A DNA stretch of 64,000 bases from an uncultured Pelagibacteraceae bacterium. GTDB lineage: Bacteria > Pseudomonadota > Alphaproteobacteria > Pelagibacterales > Pelagibacteraceae. Below, one piece after another: positions 9,017-18,952 of this stretch. How positions within the stretch are numbered: position 1 is the stretch's first letter; every line of letters starts with the position of its first letter. A program made the translations under genes and the position numbers. The stretch is taken from assembly GCA_902520335.1 (NCBI GenBank), contig CABYNS010000003.1, positions 82,222-146,221 of the forward strand, written 5' to 3'. The notes beneath the pieces were generated by a model, which was not told where the DNA came from, ran no database searches, and saw only the letters and a list, made by a program, of their open reading frames with translations.

Positions 9017-10024
9017 CTAATGATTTGGTGAAATATTATTAAAAAATATTTTTGCTGTTTCTTCCCAAGTGAATTTTTTTGCAAATTCAAGACAATCATT
9101 TCGATCAACTTTCAAAGCTTTATGGGCTGAAACTTTAAGATCATCATCTAAACAATTTATTTTGGATCCTTCAAATATATCTTTAGGACCTGGAACAGGA
9201 TATGCAGCAACAGGTGTTCCACAATTTAAAGCTTCTGTAACTACAATTCCAAATGTATCTGTTTTACTTGGAAATACAAAAACATCAGAAGATGCAAAAT
9301 GTGATGCTAATTCACCATTTGTTTTTTCTCCTAAAAAAATATCTTTAGGAAATTCTTTTTTTAATTTTTTTAAATCAGGTCCTTTTCCTATTATTAATTT
9401 TGTACCTTCTAAATCACATTCTAAAAAAGCTCTTATGTTTTTTTCAACTGCAACTCTTCCAACATAAATCCAAATAGGTCTTTTATGAGGTAAATCAATT
9501 TTTTTCGGGTTCTTAAAAGCTCCATGATTTCCTCCTCTAGTCCAAGTAATCATTTTATTATCATCTATACCTATATCGATTAATTCTTTTCTCATAGATT
9601 CTGTTGTTACTAAAATTCTCTCAGCCTTATTATGAAAATTTGCTAAAAATTTTTCGGCCCATTTTGCTGGTATAATAGGAAAGTAAAGTTTTAGATATTT
9701 ATCAAATCTTGTATGAAAGCTCGTAGTAAACTTTAGATTATTTTTTAAACAATATCTTCTTGCCATAGTCCCTATCGGGCCTTCGGTAGCGATATGAATT
9801 GCATCTGGATTGATTTTCTTTATTAAACTACCAACTCTTGGCCATACATTAATAGATAGTCTTATTTCATTATATTTCGGCATCGGAAAAGTAAAAAATA
9901 AGTCAGGTGTAATATATTCTATTCTATGACCTTGTTCTTTTAATACATTGCCTGTTTCATGTAAGGTTCTTACAACACCATTTACTTGTGGAAAATATGC
10001 ATCTGTAGCAATTAAAATTTTCAT
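9017..10024 (-). CDS. GT4-family glycosyltransferase, probable diacylglycerol glycosyltransferase (Agt-like)
   Basis: A 335-residue soluble GT-B fold glycosyltransferase. The acceptor half starts MKILIATDAYFPQVNGVVRTL and includes TSFHTRFDKY. The donor half has YVGRVAVEKN and the nucleotide-sugar motif SDVFVFPSKTDTFGIVVTEALNCGTPVAAYP with the E-x7-E type pattern of GT4 enzymes. In marine alphaproteobacteria, including SAR11, a gene of this type next to plcP makes glycolipids from diacylglycerol when phosphate is scarce (the PlcP-Agt lipid-remodelling pathway). Here it starts two bases after the plcP stop codon, so the two are almost certainly one transcript. Sugar specificity cannot be read from the sequence. 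Alternative: a sulfolipid-type (SqdX-like) transferase. Confidence 0.8.
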   Translation of the reverse strand: MKILIATDAYFPQVNGVVRTLHETGNVLKEQGHRIEYITPDLFFTFPMPKYNEIRLSINVWPRVGSLIKKINPDAIHIATEGPIGTMARRYCLKNNLKFTTSFHTRFDKYLKLYFPIIPAKWAEKFLANFHNKAERILVTTESMRKELIDIGIDDNKMITWTRGGNHGAFKNPKKIDLPHKRPIWIYVGRVAVEKNIRAFLECDLEGTKLIIGKGPDLKKLKKEFPKDIFLGEKTNGELASHFASSDVFVFPSKTDTFGIVVTEALNCGTPVAAYPVPGPKDIFEGSKINCLDDDLKVSAHKALKVDRNDCLEFAKKFTWEETAKIFFNNISPNH

Positions 10025-10026
10025 AA

Positions 10027-10848
10027 CTAAGAGGCAACTTTGAGATCTTTGGTGCCTATTTCTTCTAAATTTTTTTCAGAAATTAAATAATTTTTCCTTA
10101 ATTTATCCCAATATAATATTTCAAAAGTACCATCATAATTCTCAACAAGTGCAGTACAAGACTCAACCCAATCTCCACAATTCAAATAATTTACACCATC
10201 GAAATCTTGATCTTCAGCATGATGAATGTGTCCACAAATTATACCATCGTATTTTTTTCTTTTAGCATATTCAGAAACTGTTTTTTCATATTCACCAATA
10301 TATTTTACAGCGTTTTTAACTTTGTATTTTAAAAATTTTGCAAGAGACCAATATTCTTTACCTCTTAATTTTCTAAAAAAATTAATTAGATTGTTGAATT
10401 TTAAAAGTAATTCATAAGCAATCGAACCTAATTTTGAGAGCCATTTAGCATGTTTCATAACACCATCCCAAGCATCACCATGAACTACTAGGTATTTTTT
10501 TCCTAAATTGGTCTCATGCACAACTCTATTTATTAAATGAATGTCACCAAAATTCATTGGGATAAATTTTCTAAACATTTCGTCATGATTACCCATTATG
10601 TAAAAAACTTTAGTACCATGTCTAGCTTTTCTTAAAATTTTTTGAATGACGTCATTGTGTTCTTGAGGCCAATAAAAATTCTTTTGCATAGCCCAAACAT
10701 CAACAATATCTCCAACTAAGAATAAATTTTCAGACCTTGAGTTTTTAAAAAACTCTAAAATTTTATTAGCTTGGCAACCTTTTGTTCCAAGGTGTAAGTC
10801 TGAAATAAAAATGCTTTTGTATTTTAATAAAGGCGCGCTATTTTTCAT
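10027..10848 (-). CDS. plcP: Metallophosphoesterase, probable phospholipase C PlcP
   Basis: A 273-residue calcineurin-like metallophosphoesterase of the family often labelled UDP-2,3-diacylglucosamine hydrolase. Metal ligands are in order: SDLHLG (Asp17, His19), VGDIVD (Asp47), MGNHDE (Asn87, His88), VVHGDAWDG and CGHIHHAE. I prefer PlcP, a manganese-dependent phospholipase C that strips phosphate head groups from phospholipids, over LpxH for three reasons: the window has a separate LpxI in its lipid A cluster, the gene sits beside phoR-pst, and it is paired with a glycosyltransferase. It diverges from a diacylglycerol kinase-like gene across 84 bases that carry a candidate Pho box. Confidence 0.82.
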   Translation of the reverse strand: MKNSAPLLKYKSIFISDLHLGTKGCQANKILEFFKNSRSENLFLVGDIVDVWAMQKNFYWPQEHNDVIQKILRKARHGTKVFYIMGNHDEMFRKFIPMNFGDIHLINRVVHETNLGKKYLVVHGDAWDGVMKHAKWLSKLGSIAYELLLKFNNLINFFRKLRGKEYWSLAKFLKYKVKNAVKYIGEYEKTVSEYAKRKKYDGIICGHIHHAEDQDFDGVNYLNCGDWVESCTALVENYDGTFEILYWDKLRKNYLISEKNLEEIGTKDLKVAS

Positions 10849-10906
10849 ATATACTTGTTTTTATAATTGATTCGCTTATAACTAGAATCATTAAATTATT
10901 TGTACA

Positions 10907-10924
10907 CTTTAATGTTACAGAATT
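10907..10924 (-). promoter_or_regulatory. Candidate Pho box in the plcP / diacylglycerol kinase divergent region
   Basis: On the minus strand this reads AATTCTGTAACATTAAAG, identical to the pstS upstream sequence at 7060-7077 except for one base. A -10-like TTTAAT lies 11 bases further towards plcP (10890-10895). A TGTACA string overlaps it at 10901-10906. The site is placed to act on plcP and possibly on the divergent gene at 10933. The recurrence is seen; PhoB binding is inferred. Confidence 0.68.
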
Positions 10925-10932
10925 ATTAAAAT

Positions 10933-11820
10933 ATGAAGTTTTGTCTAATATATAATAAGAAATCTGCTGGTGGAAGAAAGTCGAATTTTATTAAAAAAAT
11001 TTATAAAGAAATTCAAAAACAACACTCAGTTGATTTTTACGAAACTAAAAATGAGACTCATGCATCAAAAATTATAAAAGATTTATCGAATCGTGGATAT
11101 AACAGGCTGTTATTAGCTGGAGGTGACGGATCTGTTTCATTTGCAATTAATGAATTAATAAAAAATAATTTTGATTTAAATAAAGATTTTGCAATTGGAT
11201 ATATTCCTGCAGGTACAGCTAATATTTTACAAGCAGAATTAGGTATGACTAAAAATATTAAACAAATTGCAAAAACTTTAACATCAAACAATTTTGATAA
11301 ATCTAATTTAATCAAAATAAATGAGAAATATTTTGTTTTAATGGCAGGTTTAGGATGGGATGCTCAAATAGTACAATCGATTGATTCTTCAATTAAGAGG
11401 ATAATGGGAAAGTTAATTTTTGCAATAAAAGGTTTTGAGAAATTTTTATTTATGAGGAACAAAAAAATCAAAACATCAATAAATAATGAAACTTTTTTGG
11501 CAGATTGGATAATATGTTCTAATAGTAAATACTATGCGGGCCACCATACAATAGCGAAAACAAATATTTTTGATGATAAAATTGTTACCTATATTTTTAG
11601 AGACTTAACTCGGTTAAAATTATTATATTACATATACTTAATAGCTATTTATGGAAATCTTGAAAAATCAAAATCAGTAATTACAAAATATAATAATGAT
11701 ATTAAATTTGAAAGTGTCGATGATAAAATACCCGTTCAGATAGATGGTGATAATTTTGGTAATTTTGAAGAAATAAAAATTTCAAAATCAAATAAAAAAA
11801 TTAATTTTTTAGTAAAATAA
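10933..11820 (+). CDS. Diacylglycerol/lipid kinase family protein
   Basis: A 295-residue member of the diacylglycerol kinase catalytic-domain family. The nucleotide-binding motif GGDGSVSFAINELI and the following YIPAGTANILQAELG are the standard GGDG and GTAN-type signatures, and the C-terminal part is a beta-rich lipid-binding domain ending in PVQIDGDNFG, the usual final motif. Such enzymes phosphorylate diacylglycerol or related lipids or long-chain bases. Divergent placement from plcP, whose product would be diacylglycerol, suggests it acts on the same lipid pool, perhaps returning it to phosphatidic acid. The substrate is not provable here. Its stop codon directly abuts the stop codon of the convergent manC gene with no spacer. 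Confidence 0.82.
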   Translation: MKFCLIYNKKSAGGRKSNFIKKIYKEIQKQHSVDFYETKNETHASKIIKDLSNRGYNRLLLAGGDGSVSFAINELIKNNFDLNKDFAIGYIPAGTANILQAELGMTKNIKQIAKTLTSNNFDKSNLIKINEKYFVLMAGLGWDAQIVQSIDSSIKRIMGKLIFAIKGFEKFLFMRNKKIKTSINNETFLADWIICSNSKYYAGHHTIAKTNIFDDKIVTYIFRDLTRLKLLYYIYLIAIYGNLEKSKSVITKYNNDIKFESVDDKIPVQIDGDNFGNFEEIKISKSNKKINFLVK

Positions 11821-13011
11821 TCATTTTATTCTGCCGTAAACATCTTGATATCTAACTATATCAGTTTCTTTTAAAATTGAGCCTAGTTGAGCTTCAATAA
11901 TTTTTACTGGTTTTTTATAAGGGTTTTCTATTCGATGAATTGCACCTAAGGGAATAAAAATTGTTTCATCTCGTTTCATAGTAAAATATTTTTTATTTAA
12001 AGTAATTTTAGGTTTACCATGAGTAACTACCCAGTGTTCAGCTCTATGATGATGTTTCTGAAGACTTAATATACCTTTGGGTTTTACATATAATTCTTTA
12101 ATCAAAAATTCCTTACCATTAAATAGATTTACATAACTACCCCAAGGTCTATGAAATACATTCTTCTTTTTATAATAATGTCTTTTATTTCGTCCATACA
12201 TCTTACAAATTTCTTTCCAAGATCCTAAATCAGACCAAGGAATATCTAATTTGATCACATTTATATCTTTAGTTTTTTCTAATATTGCATAGTCAAAAGA
12301 CTTAGCTGTTACTTTGGTAAATGTTTGTTTGTTTAAATAATACACATTACTTTTATATTTTGCTTTTGTTACAGCTTTGTCACAATTTCGGTAAATATTT
12401 GGTTGGTATTTCTTGAAATTATTAATTATTGAATCTTTTCTCAAATAAAACATTCCAGAATTCCAATAACCTTTTTTACTAATTATTTGTTTAGCTTTAG
12501 CCTCTTTTGGTTTTTCTATAAATCTAGTTACCTTGGTATTTTTTGTTAAAAAATATCCAAATTCACTAGAGGGCATTGTAGGTTTAATTCCAAAGATAAA
12601 GATATTATTATGAGTAAGTTTTTTTTGGTTTTTTTTGATAGCTTTATTAAATAATGCAACCTTCTCTATCAAATGATCAGCAGCTAAGAACATTAATGGT
12701 TGTTCATTTGGAATATCTTTAATTAAAGCAGTACTTAAAATAGCTGGTGCTGTATTTCTTTTAGCAGGTTCTAAAACTATTTTAAATTTTCTTATTTTGT
12801 GTTTTTTTAGGTGTTGTTTTACTTGTCTTAAATATTTTTTATTAGTGCTTATAATTGGAGCATCATATATCGATGCTTTAACTCTCTCTAAAGTTTTACC
12901 TAGTAAAGTCCAATTACCAAAATCTATAAATTGTTTTGCTTGATGTTTTTTAGCGTTAGGCCAAAGTCTCGTTCCCGCTCCACCACATAAAATGACTGGG
13001 CGAATTTTCAT
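11821..13011 (-). CDS. manC: Mannose-1-phosphate guanylyltransferase (with C-terminal cupin, ManC type)
   Basis: A 396-residue nucleotidyltransferase. The N-terminal part starts RPVILCGGAGTRLWPNAKKHQAKQF, the GDP-mannose pyrophosphorylase signature, followed by FLAADHLIE, FIEKPKEAKA and WNSGMFYLRKD. The C-terminal cupin (about 300-390) has RPWGSYVNL, LQKHHHRAEHWVVTHGKP and FIPLGAIHRIEN, typical of the mannose-6-phosphate isomerase domain of bifunctional ManC. It is shorter than the usual 460-480 residues. GDP-mannose made here would serve surface polysaccharide or lipopolysaccharide sugars. The ATG at 13009-13011 overlaps the ilvD stop by one base; the codon before it at 13012-13014 is TTG and a less likely start. 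Confidence 0.9.
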   Translation of the reverse strand: MKIRPVILCGGAGTRLWPNAKKHQAKQFIDFGNWTLLGKTLERVKASIYDAPIISTNKKYLRQVKQHLKKHKIRKFKIVLEPAKRNTAPAILSTALIKDIPNEQPLMFLAADHLIEKVALFNKAIKKNQKKLTHNNIFIFGIKPTMPSSEFGYFLTKNTKVTRFIEKPKEAKAKQIISKKGYWNSGMFYLRKDSIINNFKKYQPNIYRNCDKAVTKAKYKSNVYYLNKQTFTKVTAKSFDYAILEKTKDINVIKLDIPWSDLGSWKEICKMYGRNKRHYYKKKNVFHRPWGSYVNLFNGKEFLIKELYVKPKGILSLQKHHHRAEHWVVTHGKPKITLNKKYFTMKRDETIFIPLGAIHRIENPYKKPVKIIEAQLGSILKETDIVRYQDVYGRIK

Positions 13012-14729
13012 CAAATTTTTGAGTAATCCTTTACTTCTTTTTTCTTACCTGGGTGAGTTGGTGCTCCTAAAAATGCCGGTCCAACAGTTTGAGCATATTT
13101 CCAAAGAGTTCCTGATCCAAAATCAGATTTTCTAGCTTTCCATTTTCGTCTTCTTGAAGCTAATTGTGCTCGTGTTAATCGAACATTTATAGTTCCTTTT
13201 TTAGCATCTATATCAATAACATCACCATTACGTAATAAAGCGATTGGACCACCTAAAGCTGCCTCAGGTCCAACATGGCCTACACAAAATCCTCTAGTTG
13301 CTCCAGAAAATCTTCCATCAGTTATTAAGGCAACCTTCTCTCCTTTACCTTGTCCATAAATTGCACCTGTTGTTGAGAGCATTTCTCTCATACCTGGTCC
13401 ACCAACTGGTCCTTCATATCTGATAATAATTACATCGCCGTCTTTATATTTTCTGCTTTGAACTGCTTTCATCGCACTTTCTTCGTTATCAAAACATCTT
13501 GCTATTCCAGTAAATTGTAATTTTTTAAGTCCAGCAATTTTAACAATTCCTCCTTCAGGAGCTAAGTTTCCTTTTAAACCAACCACTCCACCCGTTGGTG
13601 ATAAAGGGTTTTTAAATGATCTCATTACTTTTTGTTTAGGATTAAATTTAATTCCCTTTAAATTTTCTTTCATTGTTTTACCTGTAACGGTCATACAATC
13701 ACCGTGTATATATCCACCTTCATAAAGAGTTTTTAAAAGCATTGGCACTCCACCTGCTAACCACATATCTTTAGCAACATATTTTCCACCTGGTTTTAAG
13801 TCGGCAAGATATGGAGTTCTTTTAAATATTTTTGCAACATCCATTAAATCAAATTTAATACCAGCTTCATTTGCTATTGCCGGTAAATGTAACCCTGCAT
13901 TGGTAGATCCACCTGTTGCAGCAACAATTGTTGCAGCATTTTCTAAAGCTTTTCTTGTAACAATATCTCTAGGTTTAATTTTTTTAGCTAATAATTCCAT
14001 TACCATTCGCCCACTTGCTTTTGCATATTTATCTCTTTCTTCGTATGGTGCTGGTGTTCCAGCAGAGTAAGGTAATGCTAAACCAATCGCTTCAGATACA
14101 CAGGCCATAGTGTTAGCAGTAAATTGTCCACCACAAGCTCCAGCTGTTGGACATGCAACTAATTCTAATTTTCTTAATTCTTTTGCAGACATTTGTCCTG
14201 ATGAATGTTTTCCAACTGCCTCAAAAACATCTACAACAGTCACGTCTTTACCTTTGTATTTTCCTGGTAATATTGAACCACCATATATAAATACACTTGG
14301 AACGTTTAATCTAACCATTGACATCATCAAACCAGGTAAAGACTTATCACAACCTGCAATACCTACTAAAGCATCATAACAGTGCCCTCTTACAGTTAAT
14401 TCAGCACTATCAGCAATAACTTCTCTTGATATTAATGAAGATTTCATTCCCTCATGACCCATAGCAATACCGTCTGTTACGGTAATTGTACAAAACTCTC
14501 GTGGTGTTCCACCTGATGCTCTTACACCCTTTTTAACAGACTGGGCTTGTCTCATTAAGGCTATATTACAAGGTGCCGCCTCATTCCATGTTGATACAAC
14601 TCCAACAAAAGGCTTAGCAACATCCTTTTCTGTTTCTCCCATTGCATAATAAAATGACCTATGAGGAGCTCTATCGGGTCCTAAAGATGTATGTCGACTT
14701 GGCAATTTTTTCTTATTAAATTTCCGCAT
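13011..14729 (-). CDS. ilvD: Dihydroxy-acid dehydratase
   Basis: A 572-residue enzyme of the IlvD/Edd family that dehydrates 2,3-dihydroxy acids in isoleucine and valine synthesis. Cysteines expected to hold the iron-sulfur cluster are in [18 protein letters not shown] and [16 protein letters not shown]; further family motifs are [26 protein letters not shown] and [11 protein letters not shown]. The last, plus overall length, favours IlvD over the 6-phosphogluconate or sugar-acid dehydratases of the same family, though substrate range in this family is broad. It overlaps valS by one base at its start (TAATG) and manC by one base at its end. Confidence 0.92.
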   Translation of the reverse strand: MRKFNKKKLPSRHTSLGPDRAPHRSFYYAMGETEKDVAKPFVGVVSTWNEAAPCNIALMRQAQSVKKGVRASGGTPREFCTITVTDGIAMGHEGMKSSLISREVIADSAELTVRGHCYDALVGIAGCDKSLPGLMMSMVRLNVPSVFIYGGSILPGKYKGKDVTVVDVFEAVGKHSSGQMSAKELRKLELVACPTAGACGGQFTANTMACVSEAIGLALPYSAGTPAPYEERDKYAKASGRMVMELLAKKIKPRDIVTRKALENAATIVAATGGSTNAGLHLPAIANEAGIKFDLMDVAKIFKRTPYLADLKPGGKYVAKDMWLAGGVPMLLKTLYEGGYIHGDCMTVTGKTMKENLKGIKFNPKQKVMRSFKNPLSPTGGVVGLKGNLAPEGGIVKIAGLKKLQFTGIARCFDNEESAMKAVQSRKYKDGDVIIIRYEGPVGGPGMREMLSTTGAIYGQGKGEKVALITDGRFSGATRGFCVGHVGPEAALGGPIALLRNGDVIDIDAKKGTINVRLTRAQLASRRRKWKARKSDFGSGTLWKYAQTVGPAFLGAPTHPGKKKEVKDYSKI

Positions 14730-17353
14730 TATAAACTTTCAATTGTTAAAAATATTTTTTTGATATCATTTTTTAAGTTATTATAGTTAGTTTTTTCTTG
14801 TTCAACAATATTTTTTGGCGCCCTATCGATAAATCCTTTGTTTGATAATCGTTGTGAAATCTTATCTAATTCATCTTGATATTTTGTTTGTCTTTTTTGT
14901 AAATTTTCTTTGATTAAACTTAAATCAATATTTTCATCAAAATAAATCTTAAAAATATCACCCGAAATTAAAAGAGTTGCAGAAGGTCTATCTTGATCTT
15001 TTTCAAAAAAATTATTGATGCGACCAAGTTTTTTTAAGATTATTTCATTATTATCCATCAAAGAACGATTTTTTTTAGCTATTTTGTTCATGGAAAGATC
15101 TACAAAAGAACCTGGACTAATATTTAACTCATTTTTAAAAGATCTAAGTTCTGAGATAATATTGATGATTTTCTCCACATCTTTTTGAGATTTATCTTTT
15201 TTGACTTTCCCCGAAGGCCAGTTTTTGTACATAAGAAAATTCTTATTCGATTTATCAAACTTATTTTTTAACCATATTTCCTCAGTAACAAATGGGATAA
15301 ATGGATGAAGCATAATAAGTATTTGTTTAAAAACATAAGCTGATACCTCTTTTACCTCTTTTTTTGATTTCTCATCATCTGAATATAGGATTGTTTTTGA
15401 AAGTTCGATATACCAATCACAGTATGAATGCCAAGCAAATTGATAAGCATTTTTGGCTGCCTCATCAAATCGATAGTCTTTTATATTCTTTTGGATTTTA
15501 TCTTTTATTTCTATCAATTCAGAATAAATCCATTTATTGATATTTAAAGTAGTTTTGGGAACTTTATCAGTCTTTTTAAAATCACAATTATTTGTGATCA
15601 AAAAATTATTTGCATTCCACAATTTATTTAAAAAATTTCTATAACCTTTAACTCTATCCTCTGAAAGTTTTACATCGGTTCCAGGTGAAGCCATTGAAAG
15701 CAAAGTAAATCTTAGAGCATCTGCACTATATTTTTCAATTAAGTCTAATGGATCTATTACATTACCTTTAGATTTAGACATTTTTTGTCCTTTTTCATCT
15801 CTTACTAAAGCGTGAACATAAATATCTTTGAAAGGTTCTTTGTTAAGAAATTCCATTCCAAACATGATCATTCGTGCAACCCAGAAAAAAATTATATCAA
15901 AGCCAGTTACTAAAACTGTTGTTGGATAAAATTTCTTTACAAAATCTTTTTTATCTGGCCATCCTAAAGTTGCAAACGGCCATAAACCAGAGGAAAACCA
16001 AGTATCTAATACGTCAGGATCCCTAACTAATTTTACATCTTTTTTGTAATGTTTCTTAGCTTGCTTACTTGCTTCTTTTTCATTTAAAGCAACAAATATT
16101 TTATTGTCAGGTCCATACCACGCTGGTATTTGATGGCCCCACCACAACTGTCTAGAAACACACCAAGGCTCAATATTATTCATCCATTGAAAATAAGTTT
16201 TAGACCAGTTATTTGGAAAAAAATTTGTTTTTTTTGTTTTAACAATCTTTTTAGCTTTAATTGCTAATTTTTTTGCATCAACAAACCATTGCTCAGTCAA
16301 AAAAGGTTCGATAACAGAGTTAGATCTATCTCCATAAGGAACTTTATTTTTTATATTTTCTTCCTTAACAAAAAAATCTTTTTCTTTAAGCTCATTTAAT
16401 ATTTTTTTACGAGCATCAAATCTATCCAAACCTACATAATCTTTTGGTGCATTTTCATTTATTTTACCCTCTTCTGTAAACACATTAATTATTTCAAGTT
16501 TATTTCTCTGTCCTACATCATAATCATTAAAATCATGTGCTGGAGTAATTTTTAGTGCTCCAGTTCCTTGTTCTGGATCCGCATAATTGTCTTTTATTAT
16601 TTTAATTTTTCTTCCTACAATAGGTATAGTGACTGTTTTGCCGACAAAACTTTTATATCTTTTATCTTTTGGATTAACTGCAATCGCTGTATCTCCAAGC
16701 ATAGTCTCAGGTCTTGTGGTAGCTATTGTGATAAATTCTGATGATTTATCTATTGGATACCTAATATAGTAAATCTTAGAGTTCATTTCTCTTTGATCTA
16801 CCTCTAAATCTGAAATTGCGGTTTTTAATACTGTGTCCCAATTTACTAATTTTTCTGCTTTATAAATTAGTTTTTTTTTATGTAAATCAACAAATACCTT
16901 AATTACAGATTTAGATAAATTTTCATCCATAGTGAAAGCATTTCTGGACCAATCACATGAACAACCTAGTTTTTTTAATTGATTGATAATTATATCACCA
17001 TACTGATTTTTCCAATCCCAAACCTTTTCAATAAATTTTTCTCTTCCTAATGTATTTTTATTTTGATTTTCTTTTTCAAGTTTTCTTTCAACAAGTGCCT
17101 GAGTTGCAATACCAGCATGATCTGTGCCTGGTTGCCATAAAGTTTCATAATTATTCATTCTGTAATATCGAACAAGCATGTCTTGTATTGAGTTATTTAA
17201 AGCATGACCCATATGTAAACTTCCCGTTACATTAGGTGGTGGAATTACAACTGAAAATTTTTTAGAGTTTTTTTGTGGTTTAAATAGTTTATTTTTTTCC
17301 CAATATGAATAAATCTTATCTTCTACATTGGAATGTATATATTTATCATTCAT
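14729..17353 (-). CDS. valS: Valyl-tRNA synthetase
   Basis: An 874-residue class I aminoacyl-tRNA synthetase. The HIGH-type motif is [14 protein letters not shown] near the N-terminus. The editing (CP1) domain contains [12 protein letters not shown], and the KMSKS motif is [18 protein letters not shown]; all are diagnostic for ValRS over IleRS or LeuRS. A tRNA-anticodon-binding helical domain follows, and the last roughly 70 residues form the coiled-coil arm typical of ValRS. It charges tRNA-Val and hydrolyses Thr-tRNA-Val. It is the first gene of a valS-ilvD-manC row with one-base overlaps. Confidence 0.96.
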   Translation of the reverse strand: MNDKYIHSNVEDKIYSYWEKNKLFKPQKNSKKFSVVIPPPNVTGSLHMGHALNNSIQDMLVRYYRMNNYETLWQPGTDHAGIATQALVERKLEKENQNKNTLGREKFIEKVWDWKNQYGDIIINQLKKLGCSCDWSRNAFTMDENLSKSVIKVFVDLHKKKLIYKAEKLVNWDTVLKTAISDLEVDQREMNSKIYYIRYPIDKSSEFITIATTRPETMLGDTAIAVNPKDKRYKSFVGKTVTIPIVGRKIKIIKDNYADPEQGTGALKITPAHDFNDYDVGQRNKLEIINVFTEEGKINENAPKDYVGLDRFDARKKILNELKEKDFFVKEENIKNKVPYGDRSNSVIEPFLTEQWFVDAKKLAIKAKKIVKTKKTNFFPNNWSKTYFQWMNNIEPWCVSRQLWWGHQIPAWYGPDNKIFVALNEKEASKQAKKHYKKDVKLVRDPDVLDTWFSSGLWPFATLGWPDKKDFVKKFYPTTVLVTGFDIIFFWVARMIMFGMEFLNKEPFKDIYVHALVRDEKGQKMSKSKGNVIDPLDLIEKYSADALRFTLLSMASPGTDVKLSEDRVKGYRNFLNKLWNANNFLITNNCDFKKTDKVPKTTLNINKWIYSELIEIKDKIQKNIKDYRFDEAAKNAYQFAWHSYCDWYIELSKTILYSDDEKSKKEVKEVSAYVFKQILIMLHPFIPFVTEEIWLKNKFDKSNKNFLMYKNWPSGKVKKDKSQKDVEKIINIISELRSFKNELNISPGSFVDLSMNKIAKKNRSLMDNNEIILKKLGRINNFFEKDQDRPSATLLISGDIFKIYFDENIDLSLIKENLQKRQTKYQDELDKISQRLSNKGFIDRAPKNIVEQEKTNYNNLKNDIKKIFLTIESL

Positions 17354-17476
17354 ATTGGATATGATTAGTTTATAATTTATTAATCTAAATTAACAATAAT
17401 CAAATTAAAACGTTATTTAATAGACTAATCCTAATAATTTTATATAAAACTGAAGTAGCTAAAAGCTAAAACATAA

Positions 17477-17550
17477 GGCAACGTGGCGGAATGGTTACGC
17501 AGAGGATTGCAAATCCTTGTATCCCGGTTCGATTCCGGGCGTTGCCTCCA
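17477..17550 (+). tRNA. tRNA-Cys (GCA anticodon)
   Basis: A 74-base cloverleaf: the acceptor arm GGCAACG pairs with CGTTGCC, the anticodon loop TTGCAAA gives anticodon GCA, and the T arm contains GGTTCGATTCC. The 3' CCA is encoded. It lies in the gap between valS and the XRE gene, on the opposite strand to both. Confidence 0.96.
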
Positions 17551-17599
17551 AAAAAAATCTTGTTTTAGTTAAAAAAAAAAGTAAGTTTGCTTTTTATAT

Positions 17600-17675
17600 T
17601 CCTCGGTAGCTCAGTTGGTAGAGCAGTTGACTGTTAATCAATTGGTCGCAGGTTCGAGTCCTGCCCGAGGAGCCA
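17600..17675 (+). tRNA. tRNA-Asn (GTT anticodon)
   Basis: A 76-base cloverleaf: the acceptor arm TCCTCGG pairs with CCGAGGA, the D arm has the AGCTCAGTTGGTAGAGC pattern, the anticodon loop CTGTTAA gives anticodon GTT, and the T arm contains GGTTCGAGTCC. The 3' CCA is encoded. It follows tRNA-Cys by 49 bases and may share its transcript. Confidence 0.97.
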
Positions 17676-17679
17676 AATT

Positions 17680-18048
17680 TTATCCAACTTTTGAAATATT
17701 ATTTGAAACTTGTAACGATTTGTTAAATTTCAATTTTTGATCAGCATTAAGTTCAGAATATAATTTAACTAAAAAATTATAATTCACATTCATATGACCT
17801 TCTTGAGATTTTTCTAAATTAACTAAGTATTCTGAAAAATCTTCAAAAAAATAGTTTATTGGAACTTTAAGATAATTTGATAATTGTAATAATCTTATCG
17901 AACTAACTCCGTTAGTTCCCTTTTCATATTTTTGTATTTGTTGAAATGTTACGTTGATTGCTTTTGCTACTTTTGTTTGTGTTAAACCTAAGGCTAACCT
18001 TCTAAGCTTAAGCTTATTGCCTAAATGCTTATTAAAATTATCTTCCAT
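17680..18048 (-). CDS. XRE-family transcriptional regulator
   Basis: A 122-residue protein with an XRE/Cro-type helix-turn-helix at about 10-65 (LKLRRLALGLTQTKVAKAI then VTFQQIQKYEKGTNGV). A helical C-terminal part of about 50 residues is probably for dimerisation. Small regulators of this kind, with FQQIQKYEKG, are widespread and usually chromosomal in alphaproteobacteria, so it need not be a phage repressor. Target genes cannot be read from the sequence. It lies downstream of the amino-acid transporter on the same strand but behind a 165-base gap with its own promoter candidate, so it is probably transcribed separately. It ends four bases from the tRNA-Asn 3' end. Confidence 0.85.
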   Translation of the reverse strand: MEDNFNKHLGNKLKLRRLALGLTQTKVAKAINVTFQQIQKYEKGTNGVSSIRLLQLSNYLKVPINYFFEDFSEYLVNLEKSQEGHMNVNYNFLVKLYSELNADQKLKFNKSLQVSNNISKVG

Positions 18049-18134
18049 TAAGACCCCTCTTAATTTTTTATTAAAAAACTAATTCAACAAGTTTTTAATC
18101 TTTACTGCAAGAATATTATTTTTTTATTTTTTTG

Positions 18135-18164
18135 GAAATACCTGTTATGTAGAAAATATGTCAA
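18135..18164 (-). promoter_or_regulatory. Candidate promoter of the XRE regulator gene
   Basis: On the minus strand a perfect TTGACA (-35) lies at 18159-18164. A partial -10, TATTTC, lies 18 bases further on at 18135-18140, leaving a leader of about 80 bases before the ATG at 18048. The -10 match is weak, so only the -35 is striking. Confidence 0.4.
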
Positions 18165-18213
18165 GTAATTCTTAGGGTATAATTTGAGAAAAATTCCTTG
18201 AAATTACTGGTAT

Positions 18214-18948
18214 CTATAGTATCTGGCTAAGGAAAAGTTTGGTCCTATCGCTCTTAGGATTAGCAAAAAATTCCTTAGTATCCGCTTTTTCTACTATCAT
18301 TCCCTCATCCATAAATATCATTTGATCAGCAACTTCTTTCGCAAAACCCATTTCATGAGTTACAACAATCATAGTCATACCTTGTTTTGCAAGATTAACC
18401 ATTACATCAAGCACTTCTTTAATCATTTCTGGATCTAAAGCAGATGTAGGTTCATCAAAAAGCATTATTTTTGGTTCCATGCATAAAGCACGAGCAATAG
18501 CTACTCTTTGTTGTTGACCACCTGACAGTTGCCCTGGATATTTTTGAGCTTGATCTAATATTTGAACTCTTTCTAAATGTTTTAGTGCTAATTCTTCTGC
18601 ATCTTTTTTTGGCATTTTTTTAACCCAAATTGGAGCTAATGTGCAATTATCTAATATTGACAAATGCGGAAACAAATTAAACTGTTGAAAAACCATACCA
18701 ACTTCTGCTCTAATTTGCTCTATATTCTTAGTGTCTTCGGTTAATGTAGTTCCATCAACTACAATCTCACCCTCTTGATGTTCCTCTAGTCTATTAATAC
18801 ATCTAATTAAAGTTGACTTACCAGATCCTGAAGGGCCACAAACAACAATTTTTTGTTTTGCTTTTACTTCTAAATTAATTCCTTTTAGAACTTGAAAATC
18901 TCCAAACCATTTGTTCATATTATTTATTTGGATAATGCTATCTGACAT
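18214..18948 (-). CDS. aapP: General amino-acid ABC transporter ATP-binding protein
   Basis: A 244-residue ABC ATPase of the polar amino-acid uptake type. It shows Walker [11 protein letters not shown]-loop [15 protein letters not shown] (typical of the GlnQ/HisP/AapP group), signature [15 protein letters not shown], Walker [16 protein letters not shown] and the switch histidine in VTHEMGF. It powers the AapQ-AapM permease. It starts four bases after the aapM stop codon and ends the operon. The operon context with AapJ, AapQ and AapM separates it from single-permease systems of the same family. Confidence 0.93.
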   Translation of the reverse strand: MSDSIIQINNMNKWFGDFQVLKGINLEVKAKQKIVVCGPSGSGKSTLIRCINRLEEHQEGEIVVDGTTLTEDTKNIEQIRAEVGMVFQQFNLFPHLSILDNCTLAPIWVKKMPKKDAEELALKHLERVQILDQAQKYPGQLSGGQQQRVAIARALCMEPKIMLFDEPTSALDPEMIKEVLDVMVNLAKQGMTMIVVTHEMGFAKEVADQMIFMDEGMIVEKADTKEFFANPKSDRTKLFLSQIL

Positions 18949-18952
18949 ATTT

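Noticed and set aside
9069..9467. Plus-strand open frame of 132 codons
   Set aside because: It is the antisense shadow of the glycosyltransferase; no family motifs and it lies wholly inside a well-supported gene.
13012..13014. TTG start for manC
   Set aside because: The next codon is an ATG that overlaps the ilvD stop in the usual style of this genome.
17680..18048. Prophage repressor
   Set aside because: No phage genes nearby; short regulators of this kind are common core genes in alphaproteobacteria.
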